Assembly: GCF_000331735.1 (NCBI RefSeq)
Contig: NC_020126.1
Span: 7,071,501-7,135,500 of the forward strand
Direction of reading: 5' to 3'
DNA from: Myxococcus stipitatus DSM 14675
GTDB taxonomy: Bacteria; Myxococcota; Myxococcia; Myxococcales; Myxococcaceae
Length of the DNA stretch: 64,000 nucleotides
Position numbers and translations under genes: made by a program. The notes under the pieces are model-generated. The model was not told the origin of the DNA. It saw only the letters and a program-made list of their open reading frames with translations, and searched no databases. Shown here piece after piece: positions 32,227 to 41,695 of this stretch (the stretch's first letter is position 1; every line of letters begins with the position of its first letter).

Positions 32227-34067
32227 GCAAGAACGGCTACCTGCAGATCCACGACCCGCTGAAGCCCAAGGGGCAGGCGGTGGGCATCGACCTGGGCACC
32301 ACGCACTCGCTCGTCGCGGCGGTGTCGCAGGGCAAGCCCCACTGCGTCCCGGTGGATGAGGGCGACGCGCTCCTGCTCCCCTCGGTGGTGCACTACGGCA
32401 AGGACGGCGGCGTGGTGGTGGGCACCCGCGCCCGCGCGCTGGCCGCCGAGCACCCCACCGACACCATCAGCTCCGCCAAGCGCTTCATGGGCCGGAGCGC
32501 CGACGACGCGGAGACGCGCAAGCTGGGGCACTACCAGTTCGTGCCCGGCGGCAAGGTGGTGCGCTTCGACGTGGCGGGCGGCAACCCGGTGACGCCCATC
32601 GAGGTGTCCGGTGAAATCCTGCGCGCGCTCAAGCGCCGCGCGGAGGCCCACTTCTCCAGCAAGGTGGAGCAGGCCGTCATCACCGTGCCGGCGTACTTCG
32701 ACGACGCTCAGCGCCAGGCCACCAAGGACGCGGGCCGGCTCGCGGGCCTGGAAGTGCTGCGGCTCTTGAACGAGCCCACCGCGGCCGCGCTGGCCTACGG
32801 CCTGGACAAGGGCAGCCAGGGCACGTTCGCCGTCTACGATTTGGGCGGCGGAACCTTCGACATCTCCATCCTCAAGCTGGTGGACGGCGTGTTCGAGGTG
32901 AAGTCCACCGGCGGCGACTCCGCGCTGGGTGGCGACGACTTCGACCGGGCCATTGCCCAGAAGGTGTTCCAGGACCTGGGCATCTCGGCGCCCTCCCCTG
33001 CCCTGGTCGCGCAGACGCTGGCCGCCTCGCGCAAGGCCAAGGAGGCCCTCACCGACGTGGCGGAGACGACGCTCACGGTGGACGGCCGGGCGTATGCGCT
33101 GAAGCGCGCGGACTTCGACGCGTGGATCCAGCCGCTCGTGCAGAAGACGGGCCTGGTGTGCCGCCGGGCGATGAAGGACGCGGGCGTGGCGCCGGGCGAA
33201 TTGGACGGAGTCATCCTGGTGGGCGGCTCCACGCGCGTGCCCGCGGTGCGCCGCTACGTGGCGGAGCTGTTCGGCCGCGAGCCCCTGGGCGACATCGACC
33301 CGGACCAGGTGGTCGCGCTGGGCGCGGCGGTGCAGGCGGACCTGCTCACCAACGAGTCGCGCCAGGACGAGGTGCTGCTGCTGGACGTGATTCCCCTGTC
33401 GCTCGGACTCGAGACGATGGGCGGCATCACCGAGAAGCTGATCCAGCGCAACTCCACCATCCCCACCGCCGCGGCGCAGGTGTTCACCACGTTCAAGGAC
33501 GGGCAGACGGGTCTCGACGTCCACGTGGTGCAGGGCGAGCGCGAGCTGGTGGAGGACAACCGCAGCCTCGCGCGCTTCACCCTCTCCGGCATCCCTCCGC
33601 TGGCGGCGGGCATCGCGCGGGTGGAGGTCCGCTTCCAGGTGGACGCCGACGGCATCCTCTCCGTCTCCGCGAAGGAGCAGAGCACGGGCGCCGCCCAGTC
33701 CATCACCGTCAAGCCGAGCCATGGCCTCACGGAAGAGGAGATCGAGCGGATGCTGCTCGACTCCATCGAGTACGCCGAGGACGACATCCAGGCGCGGCAG
33801 CTGCGAGAGCAGCGCGTGGACGCGGAGCGGGTGCTGGCCGAGGCCGACCGCCAGCTGCGCGAGCACGGCACGCTCCTCCAGGGCGAGGAGAAGGCCACCA
33901 TCGACGCCGCCCTGGCGAAGGTGCGCGAGGTGGCGGCGGGCACGGATTATTTGAAGCTGAAGGAAGCGGTACACGCGCTGGATGAGACGTCGCGGCCCTT
34001 CATCGAGCGGGTCATGAACCAGGCCATCACCCAGGTCGTGGCCGGCCACTCGGTGGAGGAGTACTGA
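32223..34067 (+). CDS. hscA: Hsp70-type Fe-S chaperone HscA
   Basis: 614 residues (E. coli HscA 616). Specialised Hsp70 that releases clusters from IscU. The nucleotide domain shows GIDLGTTHSLVA, AVITVPAYFDDAQRQATKDA, VYDLGGGTFDISIL and GGSTRVPAVR. The substrate domain begins after IPLSLGLETMGG. GTG start overlaps the hscB stop by 4 bp. Confidence 0.97.
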   Translation: MSKNGYLQIHDPLKPKGQAVGIDLGTTHSLVAAVSQGKPHCVPVDEGDALLLPSVVHYGKDGGVVVGTRARALAAEHPTDTISSAKRFMGRSADDAETRKLGHYQFVPGGKVVRFDVAGGNPVTPIEVSGEILRALKRRAEAHFSSKVEQAVITVPAYFDDAQRQATKDAGRLAGLEVLRLLNEPTAAALAYGLDKGSQGTFAVYDLGGGTFDISILKLVDGVFEVKSTGGDSALGGDDFDRAIAQKVFQDLGISAPSPALVAQTLAASRKAKEALTDVAETTLTVDGRAYALKRADFDAWIQPLVQKTGLVCRRAMKDAGVAPGELDGVILVGGSTRVPAVRRYVAELFGREPLGDIDPDQVVALGAAVQADLLTNESRQDEVLLLDVIPLSLGLETMGGITEKLIQRNSTIPTAAAQVFTTFKDGQTGLDVHVVQGERELVEDNRSLARFTLSGIPPLAAGIARVEVRFQVDADGILSVSAKEQSTGAAQSITVKPSHGLTEEEIERMLLDSIEYAEDDIQARQLREQRVDAERVLAEADRQLREHGTLLQGEEKATIDAALAKVREVAAGTDYLKLKEAVHALDETSRPFIERVMNQAITQVVAGHSVEEY

Positions 34068-34068
34068 C

Positions 34069-34446
34069 GTGCCCAAGGTGACATTCAAGAGCCCGCTGGC
34101 CGAGGTCAGCGCGGACGTGCCCGCCGGAACCACGCTTCTGGACGCGGCCGAGCAGTGTGGTGCCCAGGTGGGCCATAGCTGTGGCGGCGTCTGCGGCTGC
34201 TCCACCTGTCACATCTGGGTGCGCAAGGGACTCGACTCGCTGAGTGAGCAGACGGACGCGGAAGCGGACCGCCTGGACATGGGGTTCGACGTGCGCCCGT
34301 ACTCCCGGTTGAGCTGCCAGACGGAGCTCAGTCAGGAGGACGTGGTGGTCGAAATCACCGAGGAGTCCCTCACCGCGTTCATGGATGAGAACCCGGTCAT
34401 CCGCCGCGGCCTCGAGGCCCAGGGGAAATGGCCGCTGAAGAAGTGA
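34069..34446 (+). CDS. fdx: ISC-type [2Fe-2S] ferredoxin
   Basis: 125 residues; supplies electrons for cluster assembly. Cluster ligands are in SCGGVCGCSTCHIW (C-x5-C-x2-C) plus a distal Cys in SRLSCQTEL. GTG 34069 follows the hscA stop by 1 bp. The C-terminus (about residues 95-125) is slightly longer than usual. Last gene of the operon. Confidence 0.95.
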   Translation: MPKVTFKSPLAEVSADVPAGTTLLDAAEQCGAQVGHSCGGVCGCSTCHIWVRKGLDSLSEQTDAEADRLDMGFDVRPYSRLSCQTELSQEDVVVEITEESLTAFMDENPVIRRGLEAQGKWPLKK

Positions 34447-34462
34447 CGTTGTTACGTAGTTC

Positions 34463-34491
34463 TTGACGGGGCGGGGCAGTACACCTATATG
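34463..34491 (+). promoter_or_regulatory. Promoter of tRNA-Leu
   Basis: TTGACG (34463-34468), 17-bp spacer, TATATG (34486-34491), about 37 bp before the mature tRNA. The downstream bases are GC-rich, which might act as a stringent discriminator. Confidence 0.7.
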
Positions 34492-34534
34492 TCCGGCCCA
34501 TCGCAGCGCGCAACAGCGCGGCGGTAAACCACCT

Positions 34535-34618
34535 GCCCAGGTGGTGGAATTGGTAGACACACTAGATTCAGGGTCTAGCGCCTGCAAGGGCATGGAGGTT
34601 CGAGTCCTCTCCTGGGCA
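34535..34618 (+). tRNA. tRNA-Leu (anticodon CAG)
   Basis: 84-nt class II tRNA. The acceptor arms GCCCAGG and CCTGGGC pair fully, with discriminator A and no encoded CCA. The anticodon arm is CTAGA-TTCAGGG-TCTAG with CAG at 34569-34571, reading CUG, the dominant Leu codon here. The long variable arm and the T-loop (GGTTCGAGTCC) are clear. Confidence 0.97.
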
Positions 34619-34626
34619 TTGTCGAT

Positions 34627-34660
34627 AAGGGGTCCCGGCTGGTCAGCCGGGGCCCCTTTC
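34627..34660 (+). terminator. Terminator after tRNA-Leu
   Basis: 14-bp stem AAGGGGTCCCGGCT / AGCCGGGGCCCCTT (one G-T pair), loop GGTC, then TTTCGC. The arms are A/T-ended, so it could also stop the leftward gene reading in from the right. Confidence 0.85.
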
Positions 34661-34682
34661 GCATTTCTGGGGTCTGCCTCGC

Positions 34683-35783
34683 TCACGTTCGCGCGGGCTC
34701 GACGGACTCGTGGGCCACGTGCTGCGCCGCCTCGCGCGCCAGGCTCCCGCCCTTCCGGAGATCTCGAATCCGAATCTTCCGGACGTAGACGGAGACGGCC
34801 CCCACTCCCGCCTGGCTGAGCACCGTCCCCAGGTGGGTGAGCGTGGCGAAGGCCGCCGCGTCTTCTGGAGATGAGCCCAGGCTGCGCGCCGCCCAGCTCG
34901 TGACGAAGTAGTAGAGCCCCATGCCCGCGGGCACCCCCGGCAGCGCCTGCCCCAGGGAGATGGCGCCCAGCACCACCGCGCCCGCGAAGAGACCTCCGGG
35001 GATGGCCAGCCCCTGGAGCGCCAGCCCGTAGGCCAGCACCGACGCGAGCACCGGCCCCGTCGAGAAGAAGAGCACCTTCGCCATGCCTCCAAAGGAGCGC
35101 GCCGAGCCCAGCCCGTCGCTGACGTGGTGGAGGAAGCCCTCCAGGCGGGGGAAGCGGTGGCGGCGATGGAGCCAGGCCGCCAGGGGCGTGGCGCCTCGGG
35201 CCAGGAGCACGACGAGGACCACCAGCCCCACGCACAGGAACACGGCCACCTGGAGCTGCCCCTGGAAGCGGGACAGCGTGTCGCCGAAGGGCCCGAGCAG
35301 GGAGAGCGACACCACCAGCATCAGCGCGGCGAACTCCATCAGCTTGCAGACGGCCACCGTGCCCAGGCAGAGCAGGAACGGGATGCGCTCGGTGCGCGAC
35401 AGGAGGAACGCGCGGAGGATGTCCCCCAGCTTCCCCGGCAGCACGTTGTGGGCGAAGGCGCCGATGGCCACCAGGTGGTAGCGCTCCCGGAAGGGCACCC
35501 GCTTGCGCAGCGTGCTCTGCCACTGCACGGCCCGCAGCGGGATGACACTCCCCTGGAGCAGCACGAAGGGAATCAGCCAGACGAGGTGCCCGGGCAGGTC
35601 CCCCAGGAAGTCCGCGAACGAGAAGCGCGGCACCAGCAGCGGCCCCGGCCCGCGCGGGTTCCAGCGGAAGAAGGCCGTGGAGAGCAGCACCAGGGAGAAC
35701 AGCGTCCCCAGCACCACGAACAACACCTTGGAGAGACTCCCGCCTCTCGGTGACGGCCGTGGCACCCGAGTCACGGTGCCCAC
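34683..35783 (-). CDS. Lysylphosphatidylglycerol-synthase-TM-like (UPF0104) membrane protein
   Basis: 366 residues with about eight transmembrane helices, resembling the flippase-like TM region found in MprF/AglD-type proteins (AFAHNVLPGKLGDILRAFLL, and QALPGVPAGMGLYYFV). No catalytic LPG-synthase domain is attached. GTG 35783 overlaps the upstream phosphatase-like gene by 13 bp, so they are coupled. Together they probably act on an envelope lipid or its headgroup; the substrate is unknown. Confidence 0.85.
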   Translation of the reverse strand: MGTVTRVPRPSPRGGSLSKVLFVVLGTLFSLVLLSTAFFRWNPRGPGPLLVPRFSFADFLGDLPGHLVWLIPFVLLQGSVIPLRAVQWQSTLRKRVPFRERYHLVAIGAFAHNVLPGKLGDILRAFLLSRTERIPFLLCLGTVAVCKLMEFAALMLVVSLSLLGPFGDTLSRFQGQLQVAVFLCVGLVVLVVLLARGATPLAAWLHRRHRFPRLEGFLHHVSDGLGSARSFGGMAKVLFFSTGPVLASVLAYGLALQGLAIPGGLFAGAVVLGAISLGQALPGVPAGMGLYYFVTSWAARSLGSSPEDAAAFATLTHLGTVLSQAGVGAVSVYVRKIRIRDLRKGGSLAREAAQHVAHESVEPART

Positions 35784-37345
35784 CGCAAGCGATGCGCGGG
35801 CTCCAGGTAGGCCTCGGCGAGCCGGTCATGCAGGTCCGCGCAGTGGCTCAAGCCGGACAGGTCCACGGGGGCATCCGCGGGCCAGCACACCAGGCTGTTG
35901 GCCTCCGTGCGCGTCAGCCCCCCGTGCGAGCCGAACTCCCAGGCGAAGCCCACCGTGCCGCCTCGGCGCACCGCTTCGCCGAAGAGCACCAGGTCTCCCG
36001 CCGTCTTCATGGAGGGCAGACCTCGGAGGAAGTCCCTCACGGCGGGGCGGCTGAACTCGGAGGCCAGCGGCGCGCGCTCCAGGTCCTCCAAGCCATAGAC
36101 GCCGCCCTGCACCACCAGCGCGGCGGAGGGGCCTCGCTTCATCGCGACCAGCCCCACGTCGGGGTTTCGCGTCGCGCGCGCCAGCATGTCCGGGTAGCGC
36201 GCCAACACGTCGTGTGCGTCCAGCGCCTCGCGCTCACCGGAGAGATAGACGTGGGCGAAGTTGCCGCACTCGACGACCACGGGCGTGAAGGGCTCACGAG
36301 GACGCACGTCCTGCTCCGGCCGAGAGCGTCCATCACACAAGCCGCGCGCCACATCGTCGGAGAGCGGCACGGCGGGCCCCTCATCGAAGAGCACGGACTT
36401 CAGCCGTGCGCCCTGCCGCTGCTCCAGGGGAACACTGTCCACGTGGCCGTGGTCCGAGAGGATGACGACGTCGTAGGGCCGCTCCACCGCGCGCGCCATC
36501 GCGTAGAGCTCCGCGAGGTACGCATCCACGCGGTGCAGCTCCGAGCGCGCCAGCGGCGAGCGGGGACCTCTGCGATGCGCCGTCTCGTCGTAGTTGCCGT
36601 ACACCAGGTAGATGACGGGCACGCCGCGCGCCATGTCCACCAAGGCCTTGGTGTGCGCGAAGCTCCACCCCAATCGCTGGAAGAAGATGCGGCTGGCGAG
36701 GAAGGCGCTCTCGTGGCTCCAGCTCCCCAGCGCGCGCGCCCACCGCACCGTCTCCCGCGCCGCGCGCCACGCCTCCACACCCAACGAGCGCAAGAAGGAC
36801 CAGACACTTCGAGTCCTCGCCGAGGACAGCCCCAGCATCTCGAAGGAGAAGGCGTGGGCCATCAGCTTCAGGCTGCCCAGCGTGCTCATGCTCAGCGCGT
36901 TCTCCGCGCCCGCACGGAACAGCGTGAAGTACCCATGGCCTCCGCCATCCAACAGGCTGTCGCGCCCGGTGCCCCGCAGCCGCCGCTCGACTTCCAGCGC
37001 GTCCGAGGGCACGTTCATCCGCAGCTCGCGCCCCAGCGCACGGTCGAACCACGAGTACGCCGGCAGGTTGGAGTGCCTCAGCCCGTACAGGAGCCCCGCT
37101 TGGAAGTACGGCGTCGAGGTCGGAGAGCCCCAAAAGGCGTCATCCAGGTGAAACTCGCCGGACCGGATGAGTCGGGAGAAGAACGGCAGTTGGCCGGCAA
37201 CCATCGCCTCGTCCAGGAGGGCTTTGGGTACGCCGTCAAGGTGGACAATCAACAGGTTCCTGCGCCCATGCGCCGCCACGGGCGGAACTTTTGAGCGAAT
37301 CCGCCGTGCAAGCGCACTCGCCCACATCCCAGAAGTTGGAGTCAT
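35771..37345 (-). CDS. Alkaline-phosphatase-superfamily protein (type I phosphodiesterase-like)
   Basis: 524 residues from ATG 37345. The N-terminal part RNLLIVHLDGVPKALLDEAM holds the first metal Asp and, further on, GSPTSTPYFQAG, where Thr would be the nucleophile. The second metal half is YGNYDETAHRRGP and ILSDHGHVDS. This pattern fits the type I phosphodiesterase/nucleotide pyrophosphatase branch. No signal peptide is obvious, so the location is unclear. The start is uncertain because no strong ribosome site is visible and the frame extends 47 codons further up. Confidence 0.85.
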   Translation of the reverse strand: MTPTSGMWASALARRIRSKVPPVAAHGRRNLLIVHLDGVPKALLDEAMVAGQLPFFSRLIRSGEFHLDDAFWGSPTSTPYFQAGLLYGLRHSNLPAYSWFDRALGRELRMNVPSDALEVERRLRGTGRDSLLDGGGHGYFTLFRAGAENALSMSTLGSLKLMAHAFSFEMLGLSSARTRSVWSFLRSLGVEAWRAARETVRWARALGSWSHESAFLASRIFFQRLGWSFAHTKALVDMARGVPVIYLVYGNYDETAHRRGPRSPLARSELHRVDAYLAELYAMARAVERPYDVVILSDHGHVDSVPLEQRQGARLKSVLFDEGPAVPLSDDVARGLCDGRSRPEQDVRPREPFTPVVVECGNFAHVYLSGEREALDAHDVLARYPDMLARATRNPDVGLVAMKRGPSAALVVQGGVYGLEDLERAPLASEFSRPAVRDFLRGLPSMKTAGDLVLFGEAVRRGGTVGFAWEFGSHGGLTRTEANSLVCWPADAPVDLSGLSHCADLHDRLAEAYLEPAHRLRWAP

Positions 37346-37509
37346 GGCAGCACTCACGTTGACGGCTCCCCTCCCCCAGCAGCCAAAATGAGCACTTGGG
37401 GGGACGGCCGCCTTCAGTCGAAGGCAGCCCTCCTGGAATGCAGGCGGGCAAGTAGCGCCGTCCTTCTGTCGGGATGGTTCCGACACAGTGACGCGTCACC
37501 ACGGTCCCC

Positions 37510-38682
37510 ATGCTCCTTCCCGCTGTCCTGCTCGTCATTCTTGCCGCCGCGCCGGTGAAGTCGCCTTCCCGGCCAGCACCAGGACTGCCCCCCACGCAGA
37601 CGGACTCCGGCTCGGACATCATCGCGCTGCCGATGATGACGTTCAGCTCCGACCACGGGCTGAGCTACGGCGCGGTCGGCGGCATCTACCTGTACGGCCC
37701 GGGCAAGACGCCGTACGCGCACGGCATCGGCGCGCAGGTGTTGTTCAGCAGCCGAGGCGTGCAGAGCCACTACCTGCGCTACGACGGACCTCGGCTCATC
37801 GGGCCGCTGCGGCTGGAGGCGGGGCTCGAGTACAAGCGGGAGCTGCGCAGCCCCTTCTTCGGTGCGGGCAACCTGTCCGCACCGGACTTCCGCGGCGACG
37901 TGGACAATGAGCGCTACGCCTTCGACAAGGGCGCGCCCGGCGGGTGGTTCCGCCTGCGCGGCCGGCCCTTCGGCCCCGAGCATCCGCTCCAGTCCTACGT
38001 CGGCTACGCGTGGCGCTACACGAGCGTGGATGCGTATGACCACTCCATGCTGACGCAGCAGCGTCCGCTCGGAATCGAGGGCGGCTCCACGGGCCAGCTC
38101 CTGGTCGGCGCGCTGTGGGACACGCGCGACGACGAGACGGACCCGCTGGAGGGGGGCGTGGAGGAGATTGCCTTGCGCGTCTCCGGACAAGCCACGGGCA
38201 GCCGCTACCAGTACGCGGGCATCACCTTGAGCGAGCGCCGCTACGTGCGGCTGTCCTCGCGCCTGACGCTGGCGCAGCGGCTGACGTTGGACATGCTGTT
38301 CGGCGACGTCCCGTTCTTCGAGTGGAGCAACACGGGCGGCGTCAACGTGTCCGAGGGCATCGGCGGCATGAGCAGCGTGCGCGGCATCGAGCGCAACCGC
38401 TTCTCCGGCAACATCAAGGCGTTCACCAACACGGAGCTGCGCTTCCACGCCACGAACCTCCAGGTGTTCGGCAAGAGCATGAAGGTGGGCGCGGTGATGT
38501 TCCTGGACCTGGGCCGCGTGTGGCACCCGGGCGTCCCGGACGGCGAGTGGCACGAGTGGCACCCGGGCATCGGCGGAGGCGTGCGCCTGTCCCGGCGCGC
38601 CGCCATCGTCCGCCTGGACTACGCACGCTCGACGGAGACGGGACGCCAGCGCGTCTACGTCACCTTCGGTCACATGTTCTGA
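37510..38682 (+). CDS. Omp85-superfamily outer-membrane beta-barrel (no POTRA)
   Basis: 390 residues. A signal peptide (LLPAVLLVILAAAPV) is followed by a barrel made of alternating strands. The Omp85 lid-loop signature is visible as SSVRGIERNRFSGN (VRG[FY] class), and the C-terminus ends VYVTFGHMF, with a terminal Phe for barrel insertion. POTRA domains are absent, unlike BamA or TamA, resembling stand-alone BamA/D15-like barrels. Divergent from the phosphatase-like gene and 1 bp from the convergent phosphomevalonate kinase gene. Confidence 0.85.
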   Translation: MLLPAVLLVILAAAPVKSPSRPAPGLPPTQTDSGSDIIALPMMTFSSDHGLSYGAVGGIYLYGPGKTPYAHGIGAQVLFSSRGVQSHYLRYDGPRLIGPLRLEAGLEYKRELRSPFFGAGNLSAPDFRGDVDNERYAFDKGAPGGWFRLRGRPFGPEHPLQSYVGYAWRYTSVDAYDHSMLTQQRPLGIEGGSTGQLLVGALWDTRDDETDPLEGGVEEIALRVSGQATGSRYQYAGITLSERRYVRLSSRLTLAQRLTLDMLFGDVPFFEWSNTGGVNVSEGIGGMSSVRGIERNRFSGNIKAFTNTELRFHATNLQVFGKSMKVGAVMFLDLGRVWHPGVPDGEWHEWHPGIGGGVRLSRRAAIVRLDYARSTETGRQRVYVTFGHMF

Positions 38683-38683
38683 C

Positions 38684-39763
38684 TCAGACGAGCGCGTCCA
38701 TCCACGCGCGAAGCCGCGCGTCCACGTGCGTCTCTCCGCGGACGCCGGACTCGGGCTCCAGCAGCAGGGTGTGGAAGCCGCGAGCCTCCAGTCCCTTGCA
38801 CAGCTCGGCGCGCGCCTCCGCGTCCGGTGCGAAGAGGATGCAGCCGTCTCCCCCCCCCGCGCCCGACAGCTTGCCCGCGCAGCCGTAGGCGGACGCCATC
38901 GACAGCACGCGCCGCATGGCCTCCGTCTCCAGCGGGCCCAGCTCCAGCAGCAGCGCGTGCTGCGCTGTCACGGCCTCGGTGAAGGCGCGGAAGTCGCCCC
39001 CCGCGAGGCCCTCCTCCACGGACTGCCCCACCGTGTCCGAGCGAGCCACGAAGGCGCGCCGGCCCACCTCCTCCAGCCGCGCCTCCACCTGGCCGATCAA
39101 CACCTTCGTGGAAGCACTCTCGCCCGTGAACGCATACGCCATGGCCACGCGAGGCACGGGCAGGCGCCACACGTCCACCGAGGGGGACTCCACCAGCGCG
39201 GCCCCAAGCCGCCCACCGTTGCTCGCGTCGACCAGCGGCGACACGTCGTAGCGCCGATACCGCAGCACTCCTCCCGCGAAGCTCGCCGCCACGTCGCCGC
39301 CGCTGCCCTTGCCGCCCTGCCCCAGCGTGTGCGCCAGCAGCGCGAGCTTCAGCGTGTCGTGGCGCTCCTCGAGCACGTAGCGAGCACCTTCCGCCGCGAG
39401 CACCGTCGCACACGCGCTGCCGCCCATGCCCAGCTTCTGGCCATTGGGGCCCACCGCGGAGGGCGCTATCGCGAGGTCGAAGCCCTGGCTCGCGCGGCCA
39501 TGCGCTCGCAGCGCCTCATCGAGCGCACGCGCCACGAAGAGAAAGCCCTGCGGCACCTCGCGTGCCCAGCGCACTCCCTTGGGCGTCACGCTGCCCGCGA
39601 GCGTCCCTTCCTCCAGGCAGACGTGGACACGCGCATCCTCGCGCCGCCGCACATAGGCCTCGGTGCGGGGCGCCACCGCCGCCACTCGCGCCACCCCGCC
39701 CCACAGCACCGCGTACTCGCCGGAGACGAACAGCTTGCCCGGCGCCGAGAGGGCGCGGTCCAT
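38684..39763 (-). CDS. GHMP kinase, probable phosphomevalonate kinase
   Basis: 359 residues. Phosphorylates phosphomevalonate to the diphosphate. Typical GHMP blocks are APGKLFVSGEYAVLWGG, LGMGGSACATVL (ATP loop) and KLSGAGGGDGCILF, with GKGSGGDVAASFAGG characteristic of the ERG8-type enzyme. ATG 39763 overlaps the mvaD stop (ATGA). Assignment as phosphomevalonate rather than another GHMP kinase rests on operon context and the GSGGDVAAS block. Last gene of the mevalonate block. Confidence 0.88.
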   Translation of the reverse strand: MDRALSAPGKLFVSGEYAVLWGGVARVAAVAPRTEAYVRRREDARVHVCLEEGTLAGSVTPKGVRWAREVPQGFLFVARALDEALRAHGRASQGFDLAIAPSAVGPNGQKLGMGGSACATVLAAEGARYVLEERHDTLKLALLAHTLGQGGKGSGGDVAASFAGGVLRYRRYDVSPLVDASNGGRLGAALVESPSVDVWRLPVPRVAMAYAFTGESASTKVLIGQVEARLEEVGRRAFVARSDTVGQSVEEGLAGGDFRAFTEAVTAQHALLLELGPLETEAMRRVLSMASAYGCAGKLSGAGGGDGCILFAPDAEARAELCKGLEARGFHTLLLEPESGVRGETHVDARLRAWMDALV

Positions 39764-40749
39764 CAGAACAGGTGCTCCTGCTTCAGCACCGCGTCGCCAC
39801 CGGGCACGCAGCGGACCACGTCGAGCGCGCCGCACGCCCGCGCCAGCGCCTCCGCCGCCACCTCGTTCGCGGCGTTGGTCAGCAGCACCGGGTTGGGCCC
39901 CGCGTCCAGCGTGAACCAGACGGGCACGCCCTTCTTGCGCGCCTCGCGCAGCTGCTGGATGAGTCCCAGCGTGCCCGCGTTGAGGTAGCAGAGCGGTGGG
40001 TCGGCCGCGAGCGACGTGGCATGCATCCGCCACGCGTTGCGCTCACACAGCTCTCCCAGCCCCTGCAGGTCCTTCCGGGCGATGAGCTCACGCGCGCGAG
40101 GCACCTCCGCCTCCGCGTCGCGCACCCAGGCCGGGTAGTACGGACTGGTCTCCACCGTCTGCTTCATGCCGTCGCGGGACTTCACGTCCTTCTCGCCCCG
40201 GTCGACGACAGCCACCACCATGCGCAGGTCCGGCCAGTGCGCCGCATCGAAGCGCTGCACCGCGTAGCTGTCCTCGCCATCCGGACGCTCGCCGCGCAGC
40301 CACTCGCAGAAGCCCCCCTCCACGCTGCGGCACGCGGAGCCACTGCCCAGCCGCGCCAGGATGCTCGCCGCGCGCGCATCCGACGGGAGCCCCGCCGCCG
40401 CGCGACCCGCCACCGCCAGCGCCGCGAAGCCCGCGGCGCTGCTGGCCAGTCCCGCCGCCATGGGGAAGTCTCCGCGCGACACCACCTTCGCGGGCCCCAG
40501 GTCCTGCTTCGTCTGCGCGCGCACCGACTCCAGGAGCTTCAGCACGCGCTCGCGCTCGCTGCCCTTCGCGGTGTGGCCATTGATGTCCACCGCATCCGTC
40601 GCCACGCCGAACTCCACCGTCGTCGTCACCGACAGCGGCGAGAGCGTCATGGACAGGCTGGACTGGTGCGGAAGAATCAGCGCGTCGTCCCGCTTCCCCC
40701 AGTACTTCACCAGGGCGATGTTGGGATGCGCCAGGGCTGTGGCTTTCAT
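39763..40749 (-). CDS. mvaD: Diphosphomevalonate decarboxylase
   Basis: 328 residues. Produces isopentenyl diphosphate from mevalonate diphosphate. Signatures are AHPNIALVKYWGKRD, the ATP loop FPMAAGLASSAAGFAALA and the catalytic Asp in FTLDAGPNPVLL. ATG 40749 is chosen (GAGAG 5 nt upstream). A GTG at 40761 overlapping the mevalonate kinase stop as GTGA is an equally coupled alternative. Confidence 0.95.
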   Translation of the reverse strand: MKATALAHPNIALVKYWGKRDDALILPHQSSLSMTLSPLSVTTTVEFGVATDAVDINGHTAKGSERERVLKLLESVRAQTKQDLGPAKVVSRGDFPMAAGLASSAAGFAALAVAGRAAAGLPSDARAASILARLGSGSACRSVEGGFCEWLRGERPDGEDSYAVQRFDAAHWPDLRMVVAVVDRGEKDVKSRDGMKQTVETSPYYPAWVRDAEAEVPRARELIARKDLQGLGELCERNAWRMHATSLAADPPLCYLNAGTLGLIQQLREARKKGVPVWFTLDAGPNPVLLTNAANEVAAEALARACGALDVVRCVPGGDAVLKQEHLF

Positions 40750-40757
40750 GGGAACTC

Positions 40758-41690
40758 TCACGACGCCCGCGGTCCCGCGAGCTGGCTGCTGAAGCAGCGC
40801 ACACCTTGCCGCGTGAGCTGGACCACCGCGGACTCAGGATCAGTGAACAGACCGACCACGGCCCCGCCGTCCCCACCCGCGCCGGTGAGCTTGGCGCCCA
40901 GCGCGCCCAGGCTCCGCAGTCGATACACCATCTCTTCCAACGGCGTCGAAGACAGGCCCAGCGCGGACAGGAGCCCCTGGTTGACGTTCATCGCGTCACC
41001 CAGCGCCTCCAGGTCTCCCGCCTCCACCGCCTTCGCCCCCTCCGACGCCAGCTTCCCCATCTCCTTGAAGATGCGCTGGTAGCGCTCCGGCCAGCGCGCC
41101 TGTCGCTGCCGCAACGCCGCCACCGTCTTCTTCGTGGGGCTGCGCTCGCCCGCCAGCGCCACCACCACCTTCAGCGCGCGCGGACTCTCCACCGTCTTGC
41201 CCTTGCCCACCGAGGACGCACCCGGCTGCTTGCGGTAGAGCAAGAGCTGCTCCTCCGCGCTCGTCGTGTGGTCCACGCCGGAGGGCGTGCCGTGGAACTC
41301 CTGCTCCATCGCCCACGCCAGGCGCGCGGCCTCCTTGGACGAAGGCGGCTTGCCCGCGGCGAGCAGCAGCATGCGCGCGCACGCGACGGACAGCGCCGCG
41401 GAGCTGCCCAGCCCCACGGCCAGCGGCAGCTCCGGGTCCAACGACACCTTCACGGGAGGCTCACCCACGAGCTTCGCCGCGCGGCTGAAGGCGCCCTGCA
41501 ACAGCGTCCGCTGCGCCCGGTTCAGCGTGGAGGGCAGGACGAGCTGGCACTTCTTCGCCGGCACGCCTCGCGCCTTCACCCCCTGGGACAGCGGGCCCGC
41601 CAGCGCGGGGTGGCCATAGACGACGCTGTGCTCACCCAGGAGGATGACCTTGCCAGCGCCAAACGTGGACAGGGAATTTCCAGGGGCCAC
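40758..41690 (-). CDS. mvk: Mevalonate kinase
   Basis: 310 residues from a GTG at 41690, 5 bp after the HMG-CoA reductase stop. GHMP blocks are GAGKVILLGEHSVVYGHPAL, LAVGLGSSAALSVA (ATP loop) and KLTGAGGDGGAVVG. HGTPSGVDHTTS contains the catalytic Asp region typical of mevalonate kinases. The start is set by the operon boundary; there is no clear ribosome site, so translation may depend on coupling. Confidence 0.93.
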   Translation of the reverse strand: MAPGNSLSTFGAGKVILLGEHSVVYGHPALAGPLSQGVKARGVPAKKCQLVLPSTLNRAQRTLLQGAFSRAAKLVGEPPVKVSLDPELPLAVGLGSSAALSVACARMLLLAAGKPPSSKEAARLAWAMEQEFHGTPSGVDHTTSAEEQLLLYRKQPGASSVGKGKTVESPRALKVVVALAGERSPTKKTVAALRQRQARWPERYQRIFKEMGKLASEGAKAVEAGDLEALGDAMNVNQGLLSALGLSSTPLEEMVYRLRSLGALGAKLTGAGGDGGAVVGLFTDPESAVVQLTRQGVRCFSSQLAGPRAS

Positions 41691-41695
41691 GGCGC

